From Pantoea phytobeneficialis (GTDB lineage: Bacteria > Pseudomonadota > Gammaproteobacteria > Enterobacterales > Enterobacteriaceae): a DNA stretch of 64,000 bases. Under the pieces are notes generated by a model that did no database searches, was not told the origin of the DNA, and saw only the letters and a list, made by a program, of their open reading frames with translations. A program made the position numbers and the translations under genes. Location of the stretch: positions 3,014,155 to 3,078,154 of the forward strand of contig NZ_CP024636.1 in the NCBI RefSeq assembly GCF_009728735.1, read 5' to 3'. Shown piece after piece: positions 8,924-17,596 of the stretch; the stretch's first letter is position 1; every line of letters starts with the position of its first letter.

Positions 8924-9529
8924 ATGCGTACTGCTGTCTCCTGGGCCCTGATCGCGATTGTTGGGGGTTTTGTCGGTGCTGTCGTCAGCAGAAGCGATGA
9001 CATCTATCAACGTGTAATGAACCACTTTTCTGCTCCACCAGCGGACCCGGAAGGTTTCTGGAGTACCCCAGGTATCGAAGGGTACGGCAAGATCCATTAC
9101 GAAGCCGATGCCGCTTTTAAACCTGTGCCTGGACTGAGCAACAAGATCGTCTTTCAGCTCACTAAAAACGAAGGTGATATTGCCCGGCCTAATCTCGGCC
9201 TTGAGCGCGTAGCAAGGGTGGTTAATCTCTACATCGCCTCGGGCGTACCGGCCGATCAGCTGCATTTTGTGGTATCGGTCACCGGAGATGCCACCCCGGC
9301 GATGCTGGATAACACGCATTTCAAACAATTTTATGGCACCGATAACCCCAATCTGCCGCTGATTGCGGAGTTGAACAAGCAAGGGGTAAAGGTGTCGGTG
9401 TGCGATCAGTCGGTGGCGTTTCATCATTATCCCAATGACTGGATCGATAAATCGGTGATTCACGCGCTCTCCAGCCCGACCACGGTGTCGACGCTGCAAA
9501 ATCAGGGTTATGCGTGGTTGCAAATGTAA
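8924..9529 (+). CDS. membrane-anchored DsrE/DsrF-like protein, first of a tandem pair
   Basis: The proposed ATG at 8924 has GGAG 7-8 bases upstream; an in-frame ATG-less extension to 8885 has no such site. The product is 201 residues. Residues 5-22 are a hydrophobic anchor or uncleaved signal. From about residue 72 the chain resembles the DsrE/DsrF sulfur-relay fold, ending in GVKVSVCDQSVAFH with Cys160 where family members carry their active cysteine. It shares FWSTP, GYGKIH, GLSNKIVFQ and NLGLERVARV with the next gene, so the two are duplicates. An anchor on a DsrE fold is unusual, since characterised DsrE proteins are cytoplasmic. The function is unknown; the location (periplasmic face or cytoplasmic) is not settled by sequence. 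Confidence 0.7.
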   Translation: MRTAVSWALIAIVGGFVGAVVSRSDDIYQRVMNHFSAPPADPEGFWSTPGIEGYGKIHYEADAAFKPVPGLSNKIVFQLTKNEGDIARPNLGLERVARVVNLYIASGVPADQLHFVVSVTGDATPAMLDNTHFKQFYGTDNPNLPLIAELNKQGVKVSVCDQSVAFHHYPNDWIDKSVIHALSSPTTVSTLQNQGYAWLQM

Positions 9530-9563
9530 ACAGGCATTTTGATGATGGTTGAGGAGAAGTGAA

Positions 9564-10172
9564 ATGCGTCCAGCGACATACATTGTTGTGGCAGCACTGG
9601 CCGGTTTTGTTGGCGGCAATGTGCTCCAGATTCCCGATATGGTCAATAAATTCAGCGACCGCTTTGCGGATAAGAAAACCGAACCGGCCGATTTCTGGAG
9701 CACGCCAGCAATCGCGGGTTACGGCAAGATCCACTTTGTTGACACGCCTGCATACAATCCGGCCAGCACGCCTGGTTTAAGCAATAAAATCGTGTTCCAG
9801 ATTAACCGCAGTGAGGGGGATATTCGCCAGCCAAATCTCGGGCTGGAGCGGGTGGCACGGGTAACGAATCTTTATTACGCTGCCGGTGTGCCGTTGGAGC
9901 AACTGAACTTTGTGGTGTCGATCAATAGCGATGCAGTCCCCGCAGCGCTGAACAATGAACAGTTCCGCAAAGCCTACGGCGTGGATAACCCTAACCTGAA
10001 GTTAATCAGCGAACTGGAAAAAGCCGGGGTCAAGGTATCGATTTGCGATCAGTCGGTGGCTTTCCATCAACTGGAGCGTGAATGGATTGACCCGATGGTG
10101 ACGCATACCCTCTCCAGCGGCACCACCGTGGCGACGCTGCAAAACGAAGGTTATGCCTTCCTGATGCTGTAA
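9564..10172 (+). CDS. membrane-anchored DsrE/DsrF-like protein, second of a tandem pair
   Basis: ATG at 9564 follows GAGGAGAAGTGAA, and a TTG at 9549 overlaps that site and is not the start. The 202 residues include a hydrophobic N-terminus (residues 5-22) and a DsrE-like domain with Cys161 in GVKVSICDQSVAFH. It begins 34 bases after its paralogue and is almost certainly in the same transcript. A hairpin follows the stop. Divergence from the partner is spread along the chain, which suggests an old duplication with both copies kept. Confidence 0.7.
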   Translation: MRPATYIVVAALAGFVGGNVLQIPDMVNKFSDRFADKKTEPADFWSTPAIAGYGKIHFVDTPAYNPASTPGLSNKIVFQINRSEGDIRQPNLGLERVARVTNLYYAAGVPLEQLNFVVSINSDAVPAALNNEQFRKAYGVDNPNLKLISELEKAGVKVSICDQSVAFHQLEREWIDPMVTHTLSSGTTVATLQNEGYAFLML

Positions 10173-10181
10173 TTTTCCCCA

Positions 10182-10203
10182 GACGGCAGCATGCGCTGCT
10201 GTC
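10182..10203 (+). terminator. probable terminator after the DsrE-like pair
   Basis: GACGGCAGC and GCTGCTGTC form a 9-pair stem (one G-U) with an ATGC loop, followed by the T-rich ATCTTGTTCGTTCTT. The U tract is weak. Confidence 0.5.
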
Positions 10204-10544
10204 ATCTTGTTCGTTCTTCAGCGGGTTGACTCAAGTTGCTGACCCCGATTTGCTACAACTGCACGTCGGAATGGGCTAACTGGGGCACCCAGTCGAAAGC
10301 CATCGCGAAATTTTGTGCGATTGACGATTATCCCGGACCGTTTCCCTTTTACGATATAAACGGATTAATTGACTAATTAGCGCCAGATAAAAGCAAAAGA
10401 ATTGGGGTGTCGGCAGGATGCTTAGTGCTCAAATTGGGTTGTGGGTGTACAATTCTCCGTTACCTCACCAGGGTAAGTACGTCCAACAATAACAAGACTG
10501 CCAGGCACACCAATGATGAACAGACTCCTGATGGCGGGTGCGCC
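10204..10544. other. 340-base leader region of the diguanylate cyclase gene
   Basis: No gene is recognised. An in-frame extension of the cyclase gene to a GTG at 10407 lacks a ribosome-binding site and encodes non-conserved sequence. TACAAT at about 10449 is a possible -10. I compared the sequence with the cyclic-di-GMP riboswitch consensus from memory and saw no match. Confidence 0.4.
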
Positions 10545-12137
10545 ATGTTAACGCGCATCTGGCCTAAAACTGATCTGCGCACGCTAATCATGCTGCTGGC
10601 GATCACCAGTATTGTTATCACGCTCGCTAATGCGTTGTACGCAACATGGCGGGTGCAACGCATGGTCCTGATCGAAAGCACCCTCGAAGCCAATCGCGCT
10701 TATGCCACCAAACTGGCTTCCACCACTGAAGTCTTCTTTCAACTGGCTGAATCACAGTTGCACTACAGCGCGACAAAACTGGGCAATGATTTTGATAACT
10801 CTGAGTTGGCTCAGGGAGAGGTGAATCGCCTGCGCGAGCAAACCAACAGCTTCAACTCGGTGGCGATAGTCGATACCGATGGCGTAGTGAAAGCCATTTC
10901 ACCGGAATCGATGATGTTAAAAGGTATGCATCTCACCAGTCAGGCATCGCGTGAAGCCCTGGCGAAACGCCAACCTATGGTCAGTAAACCGACGCTTTCG
11001 GTAGCGAATAACCTGATTGTGTTTGTTTCCTGGCCAATCTGGAGCAACGATGGACGCTATCTGGGCTACATTGGCGGCACGATTTATCTGAAAAAGAAAA
11101 GTATTCTCAATGCGTTACTCGGCGAGCAGTTTTATCGCGATGGCACGCATGTCTATGTATTGGATCGTAATGACCAGGTGCTGTATCACCAGAACAGTCA
11201 ACTGATTGGTAAAACGGTACCGGGGATTATCAGTGACCAGGAGCGTCAGAATCGGACTAACGGTTCATTGCAATTGATGGATGAAGAGACATCGAAGTTG
11301 GCCGGTTATGCGATTGTGCCCACCACCGGCTGGATGGTGGTAGCGCTGAAACCGACCGACGTGACGCTGGCACCGCTCTCCGGCCTGTTGTTGAAAGTGT
11401 TGAAAAACTCGGTGCCTTTTGCGTTGTTAACCCTGCTGGCGGCAGTCATTCTTTCGCGTCTGATTGCCTTACCGCTGTGGCAATTGGCGCGTAAGGCCAG
11501 CCAGATGGATACCCAAAGCGTGTCCGGTGAGATCAATGGTATCCGCGCCTGGTACTTTGAAGCCGCGCAGGTTAAACGCGCGATGCTGACCGGTATCGGT
11601 CTGGTGCAGGATAAAATCGGACGGCTGAAATCCGAAGTCCAGACCGATCCGATGACAAATTTGCTTAACCGACGCGGCCTCGGTGCGGTGCTGGATTACT
11701 TCCTTGCCATGCGTCAGCCGTTTGCAGTGCTGGCGCTGGATATTGATCACTTCAAACGGGTCAACGACAACTTTGGTCATGACGTGGGTGACGAGGTGAT
11801 CAAAAAAGTGGCGCAGGCGTTGCGAAGCAGTGCTCGTCAGACCGATGTGGTTTGTCGTAATGGCGGCGAAGAGTTTTTGATGTTGCTGCCGGGGACTGCG
11901 CCGGAAGAGGCGAGAATCATCGCCGAAAGGTTGCGTCAAAGCATTGCTGATAGCTGGATTGATGCGGTGGGGAATATCACCATCTCGGTGGGTATCGCGC
12001 TGTGGCAGCCGGACAACGGCTCACAGGAGCAGAGCCTGAAACAGGCCGATGCGGCCTTGTATCAGGCGAAAAATGCCGGACGAAATTGTGTGATGCTGGC
12101 CGGGCAGGATGCGCTGGTCAGTAGTATTACGCGTTAA
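10545..12137 (+). CDS. membrane diguanylate cyclase with extracytoplasmic sensor domain
   Basis: It should make cyclic-di-GMP from two GTP. With the ATG at 10545 it has 530 residues. One membrane segment near residues 14-35 is followed by a periplasmic Cache-like sensor domain (about 36-290, including NLIVFVSWPIWSNDGRYLGY), a second segment near 295-320, and a C-terminal GGDEF domain. The active site reads GGEEF. The metal-binding LALDIDHFKRVND and GHDVGDE are intact. RQTD lies five residues upstream of GGEEF, an RxxD inhibitory site, so product inhibition is expected. The ligand is unknown. It sits in an insertion relative to E. coli between bepA and perM, after the DsrE-like pair. Confidence 0.9.
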   Translation: MLTRIWPKTDLRTLIMLLAITSIVITLANALYATWRVQRMVLIESTLEANRAYATKLASTTEVFFQLAESQLHYSATKLGNDFDNSELAQGEVNRLREQTNSFNSVAIVDTDGVVKAISPESMMLKGMHLTSQASREALAKRQPMVSKPTLSVANNLIVFVSWPIWSNDGRYLGYIGGTIYLKKKSILNALLGEQFYRDGTHVYVLDRNDQVLYHQNSQLIGKTVPGIISDQERQNRTNGSLQLMDEETSKLAGYAIVPTTGWMVVALKPTDVTLAPLSGLLLKVLKNSVPFALLTLLAAVILSRLIALPLWQLARKASQMDTQSVSGEINGIRAWYFEAAQVKRAMLTGIGLVQDKIGRLKSEVQTDPMTNLLNRRGLGAVLDYFLAMRQPFAVLALDIDHFKRVNDNFGHDVGDEVIKKVAQALRSSARQTDVVCRNGGEEFLMLLPGTAPEEARIIAERLRQSIADSWIDAVGNITISVGIALWQPDNGSQEQSLKQADAALYQAKNAGRNCVMLAGQDALVSSITR

Positions 12138-12154
12138 AGAGACATTATGGATTT

Positions 12155-12226
12155 GTAGCGGCGCGATTTATCGCGCAGATTTTTCCCGTATAGTGCACGG
12201 GTTTGCGCGATAAATCGCACCGTTAC
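12155..12226. repeat. REP doublet 3 (heads outward)
   Basis: Direct unit from GTAG at 12155 and a slightly diverged inverted unit ending GTTAC at 12226, between the cyclase gene and perM; it ends 15 bases before the perM start. Confidence 0.9.
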
Positions 12227-12240
12227 GGGAAAGGAAAGGT

Positions 12241-13299
12241 ATGCTGGCTCTGCTTATTCAATGGTACAGACGTCGCTTTAGCGATCCCCAGGCAATTGGC
12301 CTGGTGGCAATTTTGCTGGCGGCGTTTCTTATCCTCTTCTTCTTTAGTGGCTTGCTGGCCCCGCTGTTGGTGGCGCTGGTGCTGGCGTATCTGCTGGAGT
12401 GGCCAACAGTCCGTTTAGAGCGGGTGGGATGTAGCCGCACCTGGGCTTCCAGCATCGTGCTGGTGCTGTTCGGCGGTATCGTGCTGGTGATGGTGTTGAT
12501 TGTTGCACCCGTCGCATGGCAGCAGGGCATCAACCTCACCCGCGATCTCCCCAATATGCTCAACAAACTTTACCTGTTTGCCGCCGGACTGCCGAAGCGT
12601 TATCCGGCACTGGTGGATGCGGGCATCATCGACATCGTGGTCGAAAACTTACGCAGCCGCCTGACCGGGCTAGGTGAGTCGCTGGTGAAATATTCACTGG
12701 CGTCGTTGGTTGGGCTGATGACGTTGATGATTTACCTGGTGCTGGTGCCGCTGATGGTGTTTTTCCTGTTGAAGGATAAAGAGCAGATGTTAAATGCGGT
12801 GCGTCGCGTATTGCCGCGCAACCGTGGCCTGGCAGGCGTGGTGTGGCAGGAGATGAACCAACAGAGCACCAACTATATTCGCGGCAAAGTGCTGGAGATG
12901 GTGGCGGTGGGCGTGGTGAGCTGGCTGGCGTTTCTGCTGCTCGGCCTTAACTACGCGCTGCTGCTGGCGGTGCTGGTTGGGGTATCGGTCCTGATCCCTT
13001 ATATCGGTGCGATGCTGGTGACCATCCCGGTCATTGGCGTGGGGCTGTTCCAGTGGGGCCTGGGCAGCGACTTCTGGACCATGTTTGTGGTTTATCTGGT
13101 GATTCAGGGGTTGGATGGTAACGTCCTGGTGCCGATTCTGTTCTCGGAAGCGGTCAACCTGCACCCGCTGGTGATCATTCTCTCGGTCGTGATTTTCGGT
13201 GGGTTGTGGGGCTTCTGGGGTGTGTTCTTCGCCATCCCACTGGCTACGTTAATCAAAGCGGTGGTTCGGGCCTGGCCGGAAGAAACTATCGTGAATTAA
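12241..13299 (+). CDS. perM: AI-2E family transporter PerM
   Basis: This 352-residue inner-membrane protein of the AI-2 exporter-like (TqsA/PerM) family has about eight hydrophobic segments, the first at residues 15-45. The family pattern is visible near the C-terminus in IQGLDGNVLVPILFSEAVNLHP and in GGLWGFWGVFFAIPLATLIKA. GGAAAGG lies upstream of the ATG. The substrate of PerM is not established. It is convergent with bcp, sharing a hairpin between the genes. Confidence 0.92.
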   Translation: MLALLIQWYRRRFSDPQAIGLVAILLAAFLILFFFSGLLAPLLVALVLAYLLEWPTVRLERVGCSRTWASSIVLVLFGGIVLVMVLIVAPVAWQQGINLTRDLPNMLNKLYLFAAGLPKRYPALVDAGIIDIVVENLRSRLTGLGESLVKYSLASLVGLMTLMIYLVLVPLMVFFLLKDKEQMLNAVRRVLPRNRGLAGVVWQEMNQQSTNYIRGKVLEMVAVGVVSWLAFLLLGLNYALLLAVLVGVSVLIPYIGAMLVTIPVIGVGLFQWGLGSDFWTMFVVYLVIQGLDGNVLVPILFSEAVNLHPLVIILSVVIFGGLWGFWGVFFAIPLATLIKAVVRAWPEETIVN

Positions 13300-13304
13300 A
13301 GAAA

Positions 13305-13327
13305 ACGGGTGCGTGGTACGCACCCGT
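13305..13327 (-). terminator. terminator between perM and bcp
   Basis: ACGGGTGCG and CGCACCCGT form a perfect 9-pair stem with loop TGGTA. Read on the minus strand it is followed by TTTTCTTTAA, so it chiefly ends bcp transcripts. Confidence 0.8.
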
Positions 13328-13333
13328 TGCTCA

Positions 13334-13801
13334 TCAGGCTGACTGGAGGTAATCCAGCACGATCTCGTGGTGGTTAGACGTTTTGAAATCGTCGAACACC
13401 TTCTCCACCTTGCCATTACCATCAATCAGGAAGCTGATGCGGTGAATGCCGTCGTAGGTTTTACCCATAAAGGTTTTCTCACCCCAGACGCCAAACTGTT
13501 CGCATACCTGATGGTCTTCATCAGACAGCAGCGTAAAGTTCAGCAGCTCTTTTTCGGCAAAACGCGATAGCTTCTCCGGTTTGTCAGTGCTGATACCCAG
13601 CACTTCCACACCGACCTTTTTCAATTCATCCATGTTGTCGCGCAGGCCGCAGGCCTGTACGGTGCAGCCCGGCGTCATGGCTTTCGGGTAGAAATAGACC
13701 AGAACGCGCTGTCCCTGGAAGTCGGCCAAATTTACTTGTTCGCCATCCTGATCGGGCAAGCTAAATTTCGGTGCGGTATCACCGGCTTTCAGTGGATTCA
13801 T
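13334..13801 (-). CDS. bcp: thioredoxin-dependent thiol peroxidase (bacterioferritin comigratory protein)
   Basis: Bcp reduces hydrogen peroxide and alkyl hydroperoxides with electrons from thioredoxin. The 155 residues from ATG 13801 match E. coli; GGAG sits 7 bases upstream, and the GTG at 13804 is less likely. The peroxidatic cysteine is in MTPGCTVQACGLRD (Cys45), and the second cysteine five residues on is the usual resolving residue. It is downstream of gcvR on the same strand with a palindrome between them. Confidence 0.96.
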   Translation of the reverse strand: MNPLKAGDTAPKFSLPDQDGEQVNLADFQGQRVLVYFYPKAMTPGCTVQACGLRDNMDELKKVGVEVLGISTDKPEKLSRFAEKELLNFTLLSDEDHQVCEQFGVWGEKTFMGKTYDGIHRISFLIDGNGKVEKVFDDFKTSNHHEIVLDYLQSA

Positions 13802-13879
13802 CACAACTCTCCATTTTTTTCTTCATGCTGTGGGTAATACACCATCAGGGCCAAAAGTGCCAGGTGGAGTTTACCGTCA

Positions 13880-13936
13880 GGGTTATTTCCGCACACTGTT
13901 TATCCAATCCGGACAGAGTGTGTGACGAAATAACCC
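13880..13936. repeat. 57-base imperfect palindrome between gcvR and bcp
   Basis: GGGTTATTTC (13880-13889) and GAAATAACCC (13927-13936) pair perfectly, and the inner arms (CGCACACTGT against ACAGAGTGTGTGAC) continue the stem with bulges. It is unlike the REP family. It could be a terminator, an attenuator or an unrecognised repeat. Confidence 0.6.
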
Positions 13937-13946
13937 GGAGGTCGCA

Positions 13947-14501
13947 TCAGTGCGGTACGGCATCATCCGCCACGCTATATAAGCGAATCGTACCCTGGGC
14001 GTGCAGTTCCTGACAGAGTTGATTAAACGCCGGTTCGATACGCGCGCCTTCAGCGCTGTGCGCCGTCATCTGAATATACAGGGTAGGCGGTACACCATCC
14101 TGCGCCGGTTGAATGCGCGAAACCAATTCAGCAATGTTCATTTGATGTTTATCGAACAGGTCGGTAAACCGTTCGATGATATGCGGGGAATCCGGAACTT
14201 CAACCTGAACCCAGACGGTGGCCGGCATTGGTGGCGTGGCGCGCGCATTGGTGCGCTTCATCACGATCAACAACTCCAGCTCAGCCCCTTTCATCGGCAG
14301 GGTGGATTCAATCAGGGTAATGGCATTCCAGCTTCCGGAGAGCAGCATAATAAAGGTGAATTCATCACCGAGCATCGCCAGGCGACTGTCTTCGATGTTG
14401 CAGCCGCAGCTGCTGACATGGCGGGTGATGGTATTCACAATACCCGGACGATCAACGCCCAATGCGGTGATCACCAGATGGTGAGGCTGTGGCTGCGACA
14501 A
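13947..14501 (-). CDS. gcvR: glycine cleavage system transcriptional repressor, predicted TTG start
   Basis: GcvR binds GcvA and blocks activation of the glycine cleavage operon when glycine is low. Two ACT domains are visible, starting at HHLVITALGVDRPGIVNTI and ATVWVQVEVPDSPHIIERF. The frame extends upstream, but homology begins at HHLVITALG. A TTG at 14501, with CAGGAA 8 bases upstream, puts that motif at the same distance from the start as in E. coli, giving 184 residues. An ATG at 14534 is the alternative. It is divergent from dapA. Confidence 0.93.
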   Translation of the reverse strand: MSQPQPHHLVITALGVDRPGIVNTITRHVSSCGCNIEDSRLAMLGDEFTFIMLLSGSWNAITLIESTLPMKGAELELLIVMKRTNARATPPMPATVWVQVEVPDSPHIIERFTDLFDKHQMNIAELVSRIQPAQDGVPPTLYIQMTAHSAEGARIEPAFNQLCQELHAQGTIRLYSVADDAVPH

Positions 14502-14644
14502 AATGACATTTCCTGTGTGTTCGCTAATAACCATAAGGTAAACATAAAAAAAACTGCTGACAAGCGCGGGAATGGCGTGGCTCGCTTGCTTTTCCCACAG
14601 CGTAAAACGTACCATGAAGCACTTGTTTGTCGAGGGGATCGCCC

Positions 14645-15523
14645 ATGTTCACCGGAAGTATTGTTGCGCTCGTAACGCCAATGAATGACAAAGGCAATGT
14701 CTGCCGCGCGAGTTTGAAAAAACTGATTGATTATCATGTCGCCAGCGGCACCGCGGCGATTGTTTCTGTTGGCACCACCGGCGAATCAGCCACCCTCAGC
14801 CATGAAGAGCATGGCGATGTGGTGATGATGACCCTCGAACTGGCCGATGGCCGTATTCCGGTGATTGCCGGAACCGGCGCAAATGCCACCGCTGAAGGGA
14901 TCTCGCTCACCAAACGCTTTACCGGCACCGGTGTGGTGGGTTGCCTGACCGTGACCCCGTATTACAACCGTCCGACGCAGGAAGGATTGTTCCAGCACTT
15001 CAAAGCGATTGCGGAAAGCACCGATCTGCCCCAGATGCTGTATAACGTGCCTTCACGAACCGGTTGCGACATGCTGCCGGAAACCGTTGCGCGTCTGGCC
15101 GAAATCAAAAATATTATCGGAATCAAAGAGGCAACCGGGAACTTATCGCGGGTTAGTCAGATCCAAGAGCTGGTTGATGATGAATTCATTCTGGTAAGTG
15201 GCGATGACGGCACCGCGCTGGACTTCATGCAACTGGGCGGTAAAGGCGTTATTTCGGTCACGGCCAACATTGCGGCTCGTGAAATGGTTGAACTGTGCGC
15301 ACTGGCGCAGCAGGGCAACTTCGCCGAAGCGCGTCGCCTGAATCAGCGTCTGATGCACCTGCACCAGACGCTTTTCTGTGAACCCAATCCTATCCCGGTG
15401 AAATGGGCCGCGAAACAACTAGGATTAATCGCGGATGACACGCTGCGTTTGCCAATGACGCCGCTGACCGAAGCCGGTCAGAGCAAAACGGCGCAGGCAT
15501 TGATCAAAGCGGGTCTGCGATAA
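14645..15523 (+). CDS. dapA: 4-hydroxy-tetrahydrodipicolinate synthase
   Basis: DapA condenses pyruvate with aspartate semialdehyde, the first committed step to diaminopimelate and lysine. The 292 residues from ATG 14645 equal the E. coli enzyme; an in-frame ATG 18 bases upstream lacks homology. The Schiff-base lysine is K161 in [11 protein letters not shown]44/T45 in [10 protein letters not shown] and Tyr133 in LYNVPSRTG complete the catalytic triad. GAGGGGA lies upstream. bamC follows 13 bases on, as in E. coli. Confidence 0.97.
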   Translation: MFTGSIVALVTPMNDKGNVCRASLKKLIDYHVASGTAAIVSVGTTGESATLSHEEHGDVVMMTLELADGRIPVIAGTGANATAEGISLTKRFTGTGVVGCLTVTPYYNRPTQEGLFQHFKAIAESTDLPQMLYNVPSRTGCDMLPETVARLAEIKNIIGIKEATGNLSRVSQIQELVDDEFILVSGDDGTALDFMQLGGKGVISVTANIAAREMVELCALAQQGNFAEARRLNQRLMHLHQTLFCEPNPIPVKWAAKQLGLIADDTLRLPMTPLTEAGQSKTAQALIKAGLR

Positions 15524-15536
15524 TTAGGGAGAATCA

Positions 15537-16568
15537 ATGCGTTATACAGTGAAGCGCTCGACGCTGGCGACTGTGGTGGGTTTGTCCACCCTGATGCTGC
15601 TGTCAGCTTGTTCCAGCGATCAGCGTTATAAGCGCCAGGTCAGTGGTGATGAATCTTACTTGCAGGCGCCTGAACTGCATGATTTAAAAGCTCCGGCGGG
15701 AATGATTCTGCCTGTGCAGAATGGTGATTATGATGTACCGCACGCCGTTGCCAAAGGCGCGGTAGGTAAAGAACTGGATATTCGTCCGCCTGCTCAGCCG
15801 CTGGCGCTGATGAACGGTACACGCGCGCAGTTCACCGGCAATACCGGTGTTCTGGCAGTGGAAAGCAGCCGTGGCTCCATCTGGTCTCAGGTGGTGAACG
15901 TGGTGCAGTCGTACAAATTCCCGATCGCCCAGCGTGATGATGCTGCCCAGCAGCTAACCACCGATTGGGTGCAGTGGAACCGTGCGGATGAAGACAATCA
16001 GTATCGTGGCCGTTACCAGGTCAGCGTGCAGAATCAGGGCTATCAGCAGGTGCTGACGGTGCGTCTGCTTGAGCTGCAACAGTCAGGCCAGACGGTGACG
16101 ACGCCGGTTCAAATCCAGCGCTACACCGCGCAGATGTTGAACGACCTCAGCACCGGTATGGATAAGATCGATACCGCAGCTCAGGATGCCGCAGCCGGTC
16201 GTGGTGTAGGCCAGATTGCCGTTCAGAGTGGTGCTGATGACACTGGCTTGCCGTTGTTGATTCTGCGTTCGCCGTTCAACCTGACCTGGCAGCGTCTGCC
16301 AGCGGCGCTGAAGCGCGCAGGCATGGAAGTGACCGACAGCAATCGCTCGCAGGGCAGTCTGAACGTCACCTACAAGCAGCCGGGCAGCGGCGCGTGGGAT
16401 GACATTGGTGCGAAAGATCCGGGTTTACCGAACGGCGATTATAAATTGCAGGTCGGTGATCTCGATAACCGCAGCAGCCTACAGTTCATTGATCCTAAAG
16501 GTCATGTGCTGACCCAGTCGCAGAATGATGCGCTGGTGGCGGTGATGCAGGGCGCACTGAACAAATAA
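15537..16568 (+). CDS. bamC: outer-membrane protein assembly lipoprotein BamC
   Basis: BamC (NlpB) is a lipoprotein subunit of the BAM complex that folds beta-barrels into the outer membrane. Its 343 residues start with a lipoprotein signal ending LLSAC (Cys25), followed by the unstructured BamD-binding stretch and two helix-grip domains (roughly residues 100-210 and 230-343). It is co-transcribed with dapA; a strong terminator follows. Confidence 0.96.
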   Translation: MRYTVKRSTLATVVGLSTLMLLSACSSDQRYKRQVSGDESYLQAPELHDLKAPAGMILPVQNGDYDVPHAVAKGAVGKELDIRPPAQPLALMNGTRAQFTGNTGVLAVESSRGSIWSQVVNVVQSYKFPIAQRDDAAQQLTTDWVQWNRADEDNQYRGRYQVSVQNQGYQQVLTVRLLELQQSGQTVTTPVQIQRYTAQMLNDLSTGMDKIDTAAQDAAAGRGVGQIAVQSGADDTGLPLLILRSPFNLTWQRLPAALKRAGMEVTDSNRSQGSLNVTYKQPGSGAWDDIGAKDPGLPNGDYKLQVGDLDNRSSLQFIDPKGHVLTQSQNDALVAVMQGALNK

Positions 16569-16576
16569 ATTGCCTC

Positions 16577-16604
16577 AGGCCGGAGAATATCCGGCCTTTT
16601 TTTT
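16577..16604 (+). terminator. rho-independent terminator of dapA-bamC
   Basis: AGGCCGG and CCGGCCT (16577-16583, 16591-16597) form a stem with a 7-base loop followed by eight T. Confidence 0.9.
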
Positions 16605-16631
16605 GAGATTTTGGCATAATAGCGCCCGGCG

Positions 16632-16647
16632 AGGTAAACGATTGCGT
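16632..16647. promoter_or_regulatory. PurR operator upstream of purC
   Basis: AGGTAAACGATTGCGT matches the PurR box pattern with few mismatches, 65 bases upstream of the purC ATG, where E. coli purC is also PurR-controlled. Confidence 0.7.
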
Positions 16648-16711
16648 ATTGCCGCCGTGCAGTGGGCAACCGCTGTTGAACACGGGTTCTTTCATGTTTG
16701 GAGTTAACAAG

Positions 16712-17425
16712 ATGCAAAAGCGAGCTGAGTTGTATCGCGGTAAAGCGAAAACCGTATACAGCACCGACAATCCGGATCTGCTGGTACTTGAATTCCGCAA
16801 CGATACGTCAGCAGGAGACGGTGCACGAATCGAGCAGTTTGATCGCAAAGGAATGGTGAACAACAAATTCAACCATTTCATCATGACCAAATTGCAGGAA
16901 GCGGGCATTCCGACCCAGATGGAAGCGCTGCTGTCGGATAACGAAGCGCTGGTGAAAAAGCTGGAGATGGTGCCGGTGGAGTGCGTGGTGCGCAACCGTG
17001 CGGCAGGGTCACTGGTTAAACGTCTGGGCGTAGAAGAGGGCATGTTGCTCAATCCGCCGCTGTTTGATCTCTTCCTGAAAGATGACGCCAAACACGACCC
17101 GATGGTGAACGAATCTTACTGCGAAACCTTTGGTTGGGTGAGCAAAGAGAATCTGGCGCGCATGCGTGAGCTGACCTACAAAGCGAACGACGTGCTGAGC
17201 AAAATGTTTGATGACGCCGGTCTGATCCTGGTCGACTTCAAACTGGAGTTTGGTCTGTTCAAAGGCGAAGTCGTACTCGGCGATGAGTTCTCACCAGACG
17301 GCGCACGTCTGTGGGACAAAGAGACGATGGACAAAATGGACAAAGACCGTTTCCGTCAGAGCCTGGGCGGCCTGATCGAAGCCTATGAAGAAGTGGCGCA
17401 CCGTCTGGGCGTGAAACTGGATTAA
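16712..17425 (+). CDS. purC: phosphoribosylaminoimidazole-succinocarboxamide synthase (SAICAR synthetase)
   Basis: PurC joins CAIR and aspartate with ATP, the eighth step of purine synthesis. The 237 residues from ATG 16712 match E. coli throughout ([45 protein letters not shown]). GGAG is 8 bases upstream. The frame continues upstream to a TTG at 16649, but that part is not conserved and overlaps the promoter region. PurR control is inferred from the box at 16632. Confidence 0.97.
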   Translation: MQKRAELYRGKAKTVYSTDNPDLLVLEFRNDTSAGDGARIEQFDRKGMVNNKFNHFIMTKLQEAGIPTQMEALLSDNEALVKKLEMVPVECVVRNRAAGSLVKRLGVEEGMLLNPPLFDLFLKDDAKHDPMVNESYCETFGWVSKENLARMRELTYKANDVLSKMFDDAGLILVDFKLEFGLFKGEVVLGDEFSPDGARLWDKETMDKMDKDRFRQSLGGLIEAYEEVAHRLGVKLD

Positions 17426-17454
17426 TTAATCGGTAACCATTGACGGCACCCCAT

Positions 17455-17526
17455 GTAGCGGCGCGATTTATCGCGCTGCTTTTTTTTGTGCCGCGTCCCG
17501 AATAGCAGGATAAATCGCGCCGTTAC
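17455..17526. repeat. REP doublet 4 (heads outward)
   Basis: A canonical direct unit from GTAG at 17455 and a diverged inverted unit ending GTTAC at 17526, in the purC-ypfJ gap. Confidence 0.88.
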
Positions 17527-17596
17527 GCGCTGGTGCTTCCTCCTGCCGCCATCTAAAATCATGCAAAGCCAATTTTGATCAAAACAGGAGCATGCC

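Noticed and set aside
10250..10330. Possible riboswitch before the cyclase gene
   Set aside because: The region has short GC-rich pairs, but I could not match it to the cyclic-di-GMP or another known aptamer consensus.
10407..10544. N-terminal extension of the diguanylate cyclase from a GTG at 10407
   Set aside because: No ribosome-binding site, Cys-rich non-conserved residues, and the membrane protein begins naturally at ATG 10545.
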